A stretch of 64,000 bases of DNA from Argentina anserina (lineage: Eukaryota > Streptophyta > Magnoliopsida > Rosales > Rosaceae). Where the stretch lies: NCBI RefSeq assembly GCF_933775445.1, contig NC_065877.1:6634001-6698000 (forward strand), given 5' to 3'. Shown piece after piece: positions 1-10,200 of this stretch. The translations under genes were made by a program, and so were the position numbers. Under the pieces are notes generated by a model. That model was given only the letters and a program-made list of their open reading frames with translations. It had not been told where the DNA came from and did not search any database. Position 1 is the first letter of the stretch. Every line of letters begins with the position of its first letter.

Positions 1-1127
1 TGGCATACTTTTTGCGAGCCACTTTGGGGCAATGCCTTCTGTGGAAGGGGAACCGTGTTATTCTCTTCAACTGGATTAGGTTGATCAGCTAGATTTGTAT
101 CTAACTTTGGCAACTCCTCCACACTTTTCTCAGTTTTGTCCTTGCAAACGATCACCTTTCCCTTAGAACTGAGTAAGACATCTGAACTTTGAGATTTTGA
201 AGAATGAGATCCCTTTTCTGAAATGATCATTTCATCAATATTCTCTCTCTTGATATCCGACTCTTGAAACTCCTTTGCCTTCTTGACCTGGCTGTCGCAA
301 CTGCTTACATTTTCCTTTTGAGTGGATGAGACTCCATAACTTTTCAAAACTGGTGCAGATACCCTTTCTGAACTGATCCTCTGAGCTGAACATTTTCCTT
401 TTCCCTTATCAACCATTCTATCCGAGTGGTTTCTACCAAAAGGCCTGTAGGGGAAGGGTATCTTCTTCTGCCCATAAACACCATTCTTCGAAGGGGTCTC
501 ACAGTCTTGGAAGCGGACAACACTCGGAGCAGAAGGTTTGGCACCCTGAGAATGGACATTTTTTTTAGAAGACTTGAGACTAGAACAACGCGAGGACTGT
601 TGGTCAGGACATCGAACTAGACCAGACGATGTAGATGCTGCAGCAATATTTTCCAAAGGTGTATTATGGCTAACTTTGCTCGGGGAATGCTTCTGCTTCC
701 ATTTTTCAAGCCGTGACCAATCTAGAACTCCAAAATTCAAAACCTTTTCTTGGATTTTTTCTCCTCTCTCAGGATGCTGAAGATAACCAGGCAAGTTCGA
801 CATGTGCTTTACAAGCTCATCCACTTTGGCACCTTTCTCCTTCCTACTCTGCCTATTCATGTTTCCCAAAGATTTTTCTTCACCCACGGCATTACAACCA
901 CCTTCTTGCCTTGCTTTAAGTTGAGGATCATTTCCTGCAGAACCAACACCAGCTCTGACTCTGACCTTTTCCGAGTGCTTTGTCCTCCGATGCCCTTGGG
1001 CGTGCAGAACACTGCCCTCTGCCGTAAACTTGTTCTGCTGTCTTGAGCTATTCTTATGCTCCAAACCATACCCCATATCCTCAGCAGGTTCTACAAAGTG
1101 AGCTCGTCGACACACATCAGCTTGCAT
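1..1127 (-). CDS. Uncharacterised plant protein, N-terminal part (runs off left edge)
   Basis: An open frame of 375 codons reads leftward from an ATG at 1127-1125 to the window edge without a stop. An in-frame TGA lies about 24 nt upstream of this ATG in the unspliced sequence, so it is the first usable start. The protein is rich in Lys, Ser, Glu and Gln and lacks a signal peptide or membrane segment. One block stands out at residues 101-145: a charged helix-like stretch containing HMSNLPGYLQ, then VLDWSRLEKW. This is probably a conserved motif in an otherwise low-complexity protein. I do not recognise a named family and assign no function. A nuclear or cytoplasmic location is a guess from composition. 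The 3' part of the gene lies outside the window. The uninterrupted frame and the upstream splice signals make it a real gene. Confidence 0.8.
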   Translation of the reverse strand, partial: MQADVCRRAHFVEPAEDMGYGLEHKNSSRQQNKFTAEGSVLHAQGHRRTKHSEKVRVRAGVGSAGNDPQLKARQEGGCNAVGEEKSLGNMNRQSRKEKGAKVDELVKHMSNLPGYLQHPERGEKIQEKVLNFGVLDWSRLEKWKQKHSPSKVSHNTPLENIAAASTSSGLVRCPDQQSSRCSSLKSSKKNVHSQGAKPSAPSVVRFQDCETPSKNGVYGQKKIPFPYRPFGRNHSDRMVDKGKGKCSAQRISSERVSAPVLKSYGVSSTQKENVSSCDSQVKKAKEFQESDIKRENIDEMIISEKGSHSSKSQSSDVLLSSKGKVIVCKDKTEKSVEELPKLDTNLADQPNPVEENNTVPLPQKALPQSGSQKVC

Positions 1128-2060
1128 TGTACCTAGTTCCACAAAAAGTCATCCCACAATCACAATCCATTCTATCGATTCGCACTCTTACAACAACCTC
1201 AAATTCTGGCAAACAAATATAACATGACCCGTGAGAATATGCGATTCAAAGCAGAAGAATCCCAATGCGGATAAGAGTAACATAATGCAACATTCCGATT
1301 ACCAATTACTCATACAAAATGCTAACTAGCTGATGAAGTTCATGTCATCTCGCTTCACGTTAAACCAAGAATCCGAATTTAAACACAAAATCAACCACAG
1401 ATATCAATTCAAATGAAAGAAACTCATGGATCTAAGCAAAACTCATACAAAAGAAGCAATCACACACCATAAAAACACAAAATCCCCAATCTTTAATCTC
1501 TGTTTGGCACAACAGAAATCACAGAACTCTAAATGCATAAGAATCAAACCTAAGGCCTCACAGTTTCCAATCATCAACCTCACACAAACAACACACCATA
1601 CATTTTATCAAGAAAATCAATTCTCCTCTTCCATTCAAAGCAACCAAAACGAAGCACAAATAAGCTAAATAAGAAAAAGCAGATGCGCTAAGGGATTCGA
1701 AGCTCACCTCGAAGCTTCTGGAACCGAGAGAGAGCTCTCTATCAACAATGGAGGTATCGCATTCTCTCTAATAGATCCGAAACGTAACAATCCAAGCGTG
1801 GTGATTTGGTGGCACTGTACCTCGTCGAAGCAAAACGTAAATTATAAGCAAAGCAAGGAATTTCTTGTTCTTTATTTTTTATTTACCGACAAAAACCGCC
1901 AGCGCTTCTTAACCACCGGCCTCGGAATCCGCGCCCGCAACTGCGTCGTTTAGCTCTCGCCGGAGAACGAGTCAGAGGTCCAGAGAGAATGGAGACACTG
2001 GCCAACTGTGACTGAGCTCTTTTGGTTTTTGGCTGACTGCTCAGACTGACAGATCAAAGA
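1128..2060 (-). promoter_or_regulatory. 5' UTR with intron, and proximal promoter, of the left-edge gene
   Basis: Read on the minus strand, a good donor (TTCGAG|GTGAGC) at 1707 and an acceptor (AACTAG|GTACA) ending at 1133 define a likely 5'-UTR intron of about 575 nt. The start codon would sit 5 nt after the acceptor. The first exon would run from about 1708 toward 2000 and contains GA-rich leader sequence near 1725-1750. The intron body (1140-1700) is AT-rich and holds no gene. The acceptor has a weak pyrimidine tract, so the exact 3' splice site is uncertain. Confidence 0.5.
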
Positions 2061-2962
2061 GAAAGAGAGAAAATGGCGCTTGCAGTTGTGATCCGACGGT
2101 GGAGAGAAAATTGCGGGATTAGGGAAGCGAGGGCTATGATACCGTCACATCAAGGGGGGGTGGGCCCCTACAAGAAGCCTTCTTTTTCTGTCACAGATCC
2201 CGACGAGGGGGTGATGTGGGGCCCGAGTGGAGAACCACATGTGTGACGTCAGCTGGCTCTGTGATTGGAGGTGAGCTTTAGGCGCCCCTGTGGGCTGTGA
2301 GCTATTTTAGGGATTTAGATAAGGATTCTTTTTTCGTTCGTTTTGTTCTTATTGGGAATTTTTTTTTTTTTAACAATGTTATTGGGAATTTTGGAGCTCC
2401 CTAAAATTGACTTCATCCTTTGTCACTTTGCCTAATTCTGAGCTTTCTTTTCTGATTATATGTGATTAAAAATGCACACACAATTGTTCAACAAAGAAAC
2501 TGTTTCACTCGGAGATTATAAATTTATCTTCAGAAACTTTCGAATATAAACGTATTAATTTTTGACTCCTTATGATGTTAAAAACTCTTCCTGTAGTTAA
2601 GATTATAGTGTTGGCCATATACGAATTTGTGTGTTAAAACTAACCCAAGCATATGTGCTGGTTGAGCCGACATCAGCTCGTAATTAAATGTTATATGACA
2701 CGTATATTTATTTGAAATGGAGTTCATTATAGTGAGAGACAAATTGGATGAGAGATTTTTTGATGCCATACACTATTTCAGATATCATTAAACATAATTT
2801 TTGGGTCTAGTCACTCCTGCAATGCTATCACTCTACCATTTGAATTATTTGCAATTTATAACTCAACTGTTTCAGTAATGTCACAACTAAAAGAACCAAA
2901 GGCGTATGGGGTTTCTCTCTAGGTTTTCCTTATGTTTAGCATCATTTGTTGTCATCGACCAT
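2061..2962. other. Intergenic: promoter-like part, then AT-rich DNA
   Basis: Positions 2140-2230 contain two GGGCCC-type cores (TGGGCCCC near 2161 and GGGGCCCG near 2218), a motif common in promoters of housekeeping plant genes and recognised by TCP factors. They lie upstream of the left-edge gene. From 2300 to 2962 the sequence is AT-rich and I see no gene in it. Confidence 0.4.
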
Positions 2963-4440
2963 GTTGGAGGGTTTTAATGCTCGATTTGCTGCCGCTCTCG
3001 CCATCAAGGAGAAAGGCAAGGTGGCTTTTTCATGGACTGCTGGTGATGCTGTGATTTCACGACAACCTTTTGTCGTGGAATGTTTGCTCGTTGTAAAGAA
3101 GAAGCCGGCTCTGAAAAGCGGTGTTCGGCGCTCTGTCTGTCTGGAGATACAAGCATAGTCTCCAGATGCGTGTGAAGGGGGATAGATATGTGATGAAGTT
3201 CACGGAGGAGGCTGAGAGGGACTATGTGGTTGCTAATGGGCCATGGTATTATAACAGGGTTTTGCTTGTTGCTGCAGCACTCGACGAACTTTGTGATCCG
3301 ACTAGGTACTGATTTTGAGATTCCTTGTCACGGTGGAGGTTTTTGGACTGCCACTGGCTCTTATTACTCCGGAGGCGCTTGAGTTGATTGGACAATCGCA
3401 AAGAGTGGTGGAGAAGGAAGTGAATCGAGGGCATCGTGCTAGGGTTCGCATCACCCATTTTTTGTCGGATCCGGTGAAGCAAGCTTATATGCCGATGTTG
3501 TATGAGTTTGGTATAGTTTGGATCCCATCCATGTTGATGTTCTGATATGATACAATGACGGGGTTTTGCAAGATTTGTGGAATGTTTGAGCACAAAGCTA
3601 CTGCCTACTGGTTATAGAGTTCCACCTAATACGTTGGAGCCTCATGTTATCGGTGACAATCCAGTGGGATCTAAGGTCGCGGATATATAGGTGGGAGCGA
3701 CACATGGTTCGGCGAGTGTCTCGATGGTGGTGAGCACTGCCCTGTTCACCTACTCTAAACCTAACCCTAACCCTAATCCGTTTTGGGTCAACCCGGGGTT
3801 AGATATCGGGTTTGGGTCAGTAGCTAGTTCCTTTGGCACCTCTGCTCCTCCATCGTTTATTTTCTTCGGCGTCACAATGGCAGAGTTAGTCGCTGAGTTT
3901 GGGAAGGTTGATTTGGTGGTGCCGCCGGTGCTTCCTCCTCATGCTCCCTTACATGTGCAAAATGAAACCCTAGCTCTTCCTAAGCCACCATCAAGACTTA
4001 GTGGCAGTAAAAGGCAAGCTGAGATGGATCTGGTGGTGATGAGGAGGAAATGGTGCTCTGTGTCGGGTACGGAGGCAGAGTTGTTGTTGGATTTGCAGGT
4101 TCATGCGGATCTTTACCTCCCTTATCAAGATGGGCTGCTCACAATGAGCCCACTGAAGAAGAAGAAGAGAAGCTGGGTCGGCCTTCGGGCGGAAGAATAA
4201 GCCTAAGACTGGGGCTGAGAGCACTGGGTCGAGTAAGAATTGAGGAAACCTGGGACGGCTAATACTAGGCCTTAGCGAGCTCGTAAGAGGTATTTTGAGC
4301 TGCACATGATACTAAAGATGGATGAGGTTGAGCCCAGTGGGTCACAGGTGATGGAGACTCTTGTGCCAGCAACTATGGAGGTTCAAGAGGATGTGGTGGC
4401 TTTGAAGGAGGCCTCCGATGGATATTCCCTCTCCGTTTGA
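2963..4440 (+). pseudogene. Decayed DUF4283 / zinc-knuckle retroelement reading frame
   Basis: Three frames together resemble the DUF4283-type proteins found as the first reading frame of plant LINEs and as free retrogenes. A start-like ATG is at 2963. The central part (about 3160-3300) has the typical run ending in NGPWYYNRVLL. The part at 3345-3530 carries the second half of the domain (ALELIGQSQRV, then VRITHFLSDP). At about 3565 comes a CX2CX4H zinc knuckle (FCKICGMFEHKATAY), in which the last cysteine is replaced by tyrosine. The tail (4140-4260) is a basic stretch containing KLGRPSGG. At least two frame changes and a stop near 3543 break it, so it is not expressed as one protein. No reverse transcriptase follows. 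Assignment rests on domain resemblance by eye. Confidence 0.6.
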
Positions 4441-7231
4441 GGTCCTCGTGATGTTTTAAAAATAAGTTAGCCGTGTTTACATGATATATTTGATTATTTT
4501 GGGCCGACTGCAAAGATTGAGCATTGAGATGTGAATTTCTAGTTTTATTAAGAGTTTTTCATTTCACAAACTCTTAATTATTGTTGCTTCTAGATAGAGA
4601 GTAGAAGTTTGTTTATGCTGTTTCATACATTTTCATTTTCTTTTATATGACAATTAATTTTTTCTAAAAAAAATAATTGTTTCAAATATTAGTAATCAAA
4701 TAATTCGTAAAATAACATGAGATGATTGATAAGATTTGACAGTAACATCGGAATTTTTTAATGATGATAAGTGATAACTATGTAAATTTTACAGTTTAAT
4801 CTAGAGAACTTGGACATTCTTTGAATTAGAAGCGTAGAAGAAAATGTCCCACAATAAATTAGACTAAGCAAATTGGGCATGCTTCTTTATGCCTCTTCTT
4901 AAAAACTTATAGTCCAAATGAATAGGTGATGATCAAAGCTTTCATTAATCATTAGATTCTGAAGCTTTTGTTTCTGGCCAAATCCATTTATTCCCAATGT
5001 CATCTCATTGTCTGTGGGAGAATTATCACCTCTTTGTTTTGTCATTTGATTAAGGATTAACAAGGTAGAGAGAACCCCACTCGAATATCAAGGGAGGTGT
5101 AAAGTACTCAAACAAAATGGTGATACAAAATGTTGAGAATTACTTGGATTCTTGCATAATTTTTTGAGAATCTTTCATTAGTTTTCCACTCTTTGTTGTC
5201 TTTCTGTTTTTTGTGGCTTGTCCTTTTCATATTCCTACCCTCTTTTCTGGGTATTTTGGCCCTATTCCAATCTAGACTTGCATTATTCGACCTTGCCTTT
5301 AACCTATTTCATTGTGTTTGTGGGCGATCTGCCGATCTCTCCACATTTTCTTTTTCTCTTTGTTCTACAAAATCTCTTATTAAAGGGCAAAGACTGAAGA
5401 GCATGTGTTAAAGTAAAAAGCTCAAATGAAAATAATATGGACTGCAAAAGCTTGTTCTAACTTCCAGTGACCTGGCTTTTCAGGCTTTCAGCTAGTAAAT
5501 TTGGCCACATTATGCATTACCAAAATCAGAAAAAAGAAAAATCAACAAAAAAAATCATTCCACGAACATTCAGGCCGATTCTTATAAATTTTCTATAAAA
5601 AGTGAGTTTGGGCTGATTTCTTGTATTATAGCCTTGGGCTGAGAAAATTCTGTATAATTTTGTTAATGATGAGGCCCAGGTTTCAAACCGAAGCAAAGAC
5701 TGATACTCGGTGAGTTTATCGCGGGAAATATTCAGAAGACTGATGCATGTTTTTTTTTTGTAGTCCAAGAGTTCGACATCTGCCGAATGAAAGGAATGGA
5801 GCTGCGCATGATATTGCAAGTTATGCAGGACGAGGGTAGGGTTGAGTTTTATGGTTAGAGATAGACTCACGTTTGCTAGGAGAAGTAAGATGGCCACTAG
5901 CATATTAACCACAATGTTTCTATCCCAAAGCAATGATCAAATGATAAATTATGAGAGCCGATGCAATTGACGACAACAGTTCCTACTTGTTAGAAGTTAT
6001 TTTTTTATCAGTAAGATCATTGTCAATTGGATTAGCGAGAAGGATGATGTAGAATAGATGACAAGAAGAATTGAAAAGAAAATGGACTGACGCAAGAAAG
6101 AGAAAGCTGACACTATTCATGTTTGGGTCAAGAGCTCAGAATAGGGTGAATGATATATTTTCAGAAAAGAACGGCACTAGAAATCAAACTCGTCACTTCG
6201 CTACGTTGTGCATTTTTTCGGGCATCTGACGTCGTTTATGCTCTTAAAAACAACTTTTAATATTTTCTAAATTTATTTTGAATTTTGTTTGTTTTAGATT
6301 TTATTTTATTTTAAACCATGAGGCTGATTAAGCTTTTGTTAGCGCTATAGGGTTTCATATTAGTATTTAAGTCACCTCTTATGGCCGTATGAGCCAATTT
6401 TTATATTATAAAACTTTTGAGTTCTTTTAATTTTCCTGATAGGTTCCAGAATTTCTCGTGGATTTGAGAAAACCTAATCTTGTAGATTAGTTCCGTTGCA
6501 TTAAATGAGCATTTTCCAAAGATGACCAAATTCTTAAGGACTTGGTGAGGACTTTCAATATCAACCATCATATAAAATGTGATGCATAAACTTAGACATC
6601 GAGCTGATTCTTAACAAATTTTATTGGTGACTCCAACAAACAGTCAACAAAATTCAATATCGTCTACATATTCAATCGATCGACTGTCGTGATTATGTTA
6701 GCTTTTCGAAAACCCTTAACAGTATATCTTACACGTACAACATCGCAGAGTTCCTCTGCGTACAAAAGTATGGACACGTCGGGGTTTACAAGATCTATAC
6801 TATGTGTGTGTACTATTTAGATATAGATAAGGGATAAAGGGATAAGCTTCCAAGTTCCAACTTAAGCCTTTTAATGTATAAGTGATGATCAGATAAGTTT
6901 TTATGTTACTTCTTTCTCTTCCAAGTTCCAACTATCCACATCCATTAATCTCGAGCTTTCAGAAAACGTAATTGAAGAGAACCATGAGTCCATGACACAC
7001 ACAGCACAGAAAGTTCGGTTTCGCATTATTTTCTGAAAACCATCAAAACCCAAAGGACAATGAAGATGACAATTCGGTAAGGACTACGGTCCTGTGCGAA
7101 CTCTTTTGCACCACGTACACCCTTATCATCATCATCAATTATTAAGCCTCTCCCAACACAAAAAGCTTTACACTGTGCACCTCATCTGATTCGAAAGCTC
7201 ATAGCTTAGGCTTTCTCATTATCTCATAAAG
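4441..7231. other. Intergenic AT-rich DNA and upstream region of UGT-A
   Basis: I see no gene in this stretch. Short open frames at 5193-5411 and 5526-5933 lack recognisable domains and have the composition of random AT-rich DNA. The last 300 bases (about 6930-7231) should hold the UGT-A promoter and leader. I could not pick a convincing TATA box there. Confidence 0.4.
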
Positions 7232-10200
7232 ATGGAGACGGAGATGAATCTCCAGCCACAGCCACACGTACTACTATTTCCCTTCCCAGTACAAGGTCAC
7301 ATCAAGCCCATGCTAACCCTAGCGCAGCTGCTCTGCCACTCCGGCATCCACGTCACTTTCGTCAACACCGAGCACAACCACCTCCTCCTCACCCAACGCG
7401 AAGCCCTCTCCGCCCGCTTCCCTACTCTCCACTTCCACTCCATCTCTGACGGCCTCCCCTCCGATCATCCACGATCGTTAAACCCTTATTTCATAGACAT
7501 TGTTACATCCTTGAGGTCCAAAACAGGGCCACTCCTGCACCAACTCCTGGTTTCCCTCACGAGCAAGACCGACGTTGACTCTGCAGCTGATCAGCTGCCT
7601 CCTTTGAGCTGTGTGATAACGGACGGGCTCATGTGTTTCGCAATTGATGCGGCGGACAAGGTAGGAATTCAGGTAATCGCCGTCCGCACCAGCAGCGCCT
7701 GCAGCGTCTGGTGTTACTTGTGCGTCCCTAAGCTAATTGAAGAAGGTCAGGCGCCTTTTGGAGGTCAGTAACTGAGCTTGTTTATCATAATTCTATGTTC
7801 TATTTATTTTAACATATATAAAGCATCATCATCAAGTGGCCATGTTTAACACATATTTTGTTTCAATTCCTGCCATATTATCCTTTAAATTTAATTTCTA
7901 AAAGAATTTCTCATCTTTGAGTTGGATCCTGAGAACCTGTACTTAATTGTTAGACTTGCATTACTTGAACCTGTACTAAAAGGTCGAGTTTTATCTCGTC
8001 CTCGTAATATCTCCAAGACTCATTTCCAGCAAGGGATTATCTCCTAAAGTCCATGACAAAAAAACAAAAATTACTTTCAGGTTTAATGTTGAGATAATAT
8101 GGCAAAATGATATGATTTTGCCATATCAGAAAAATATTCTGCTGACAATATGATTTTTGCCTTACTGTCCGGCACTAGTGGGTTGAAATTTAATCATCAC
8201 ACAATGGAAGTAAATTTTACGGACCATCCAAATTTTGTCCACCTATACACAACTTCTTAAATATACGACATGTCTCTTCTTATTTAATTATAATTAAGTG
8301 ATAATAATTTATAATAATAAATTTATATTCTTGTTTTTTTCTTTTTGAAAAATGACTAAAACGGTAACCCTCACATCGTTATTATTAATGAAACCGCATA
8401 ATACAAGGGGGATATAAAACCTGAACCTCATATTGTATAAACATCCCAAAATAATATCATGAGACACAATACAACATAGGCATTCTAGCAAAAACTGCAA
8501 CATTGACAACTTCATTTGCTTTAATTTTGGCGACATACCGGAAAGAAAATGCTCAAACTGAGCCATAAAATTCGATGTTTATCAGCTTTCCCACTATGCT
8601 GTCACTGAAAATTTCCAGTAACATTAAATTTCATCCTGCCACTATGAGACTGTGACAATTTGACAAAACAAGAAATAGGGGTGGCATTCGGTTTAAATGG
8701 TTCGGTTTTGGGGTCAAACCGTAAACCAAACTGAAATTCAACTTCGGTTCGGTTCGGTTCGGTTTACTGTTCGGTTTTTCAATATTGTAAACTGAAAACC
8801 GAACCGAACGGTTCGATTCGGTTTTTTTCATTTTTTTTTTCAAACAAAAATTTTTTTTTTGATTTTTTTTTAAAAATTCTAGTTTCAAAATATTGTCGAT
8901 CGACAATAATAGATGTGATCAACATATATATTTAGGGACCATGTAAAAATTTCATCCATTTTGAACATAGTTTGATCGTCCATACTAACCATTAACCAAA
9001 AAAGATGCGTTTTCACATAATACAACCTCATTGACCGTGGCTTTGCCAAATGAGTTTCCTTATTTCGACCACGCACGATCGATGACAAAAATTATGTGAC
9101 TTCAAATATGTAAACAACTTTTCTCATTTGCATCTTGGTAATGGGTCATTCCTTAGGGTATATTAGTGTTGTTTTTGGTTTACCGGAAATTTTGACGGTC
9201 AAACGAGGTCCGAATTGGATGAAATTTTAAAATGGTCACTAAATATATATACGGATCACATCGGATGGTGTCGATCAATTCCGATAAGTTTCCTTCATAT
9301 AGTCGCTTCATAATGTGATAGTTTTATTATAACCCTAATATAAAGGTTATGGTACATTAGTGGACACTTCGGCGATTGACAACTCCAGTTTGAAATATGG
9401 TCGATCGACACCAGTAGATGTGATCGGTATATATATTTAGGGAACCAGTAAAAATTTCGTCCATTTTGAACATGGTTTGACCGTCCGTACCAACGGTCAA
9501 CCAAAAAACATGTGTTTTCACATAATAAAACCCCCATTGACCGAGACTTTGCCAAATGAGTTTCCTTGTTTCGACCACGCACGATCGATGACAAAAATTA
9601 TGTGACTTCAAATATGTAAACAAATTTTCTCATTCACATCTTGGTAATGGGTCCTCCCTTATGGTACATTAGTGTTGTTTTTGGTTTACCGGAAATTCCG
9701 ACGGTCAAACGAGGTCCGAATTGGATGAAATTTTAAAATTGTCACTAAATATATATACTGATCACATCAGATGGTGTCGATCAATTCCGATAAGTTTCCT
9801 TCATATAGTCGCTTCATAATGTGATAGTTTTATTATAACCCTACTATAAAGGTTATGGTACATTAGTGAACACTTCAGCGATCGACAACTCCAGTTTGAA
9901 ATATGGTCGATTGACACCAGTAGATATGATCGGTATATATATTTAGGGAACCTGTAAAAATTTCGTCCATTTTGAACATGGTTTGACCGTCCATACCAAC
10001 GGTCAACCAAAAAAACATGCGTTTTCACATAATAAAACCCACATTGACCGGGACTTTGCCAAATGAGTTTCCTTGGTTTGACCACGCACGATCGATGACA
10101 AAAATTATGTGACTTCAAATATGTAAACAACTTTTCTCATTCGCATCTTGGTAATGCGTCCTCCCTTAGGGTATATTAGTGTTGTTTTCGGTTTACCGGA

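Noticed and set aside
426..1069. Several open frames on both strands overlapping the left-edge gene
   Set aside because: They are other-frame shadows of the single long minus-strand frame that runs from 1127 to the edge.
5193..5933. Two open frames of 72 and 135 codons
   Set aside because: No domain, AT-rich composition, no splice or promoter context; the longer one is antisense to low-complexity DNA.
8885..10130. Four similar antisense frames beginning MSSIVRGRNK or MFTYLKSHNF
   Set aside because: They recur because the 505-bp repeat recurs; start codons and stops differ between copies and no domain is present.
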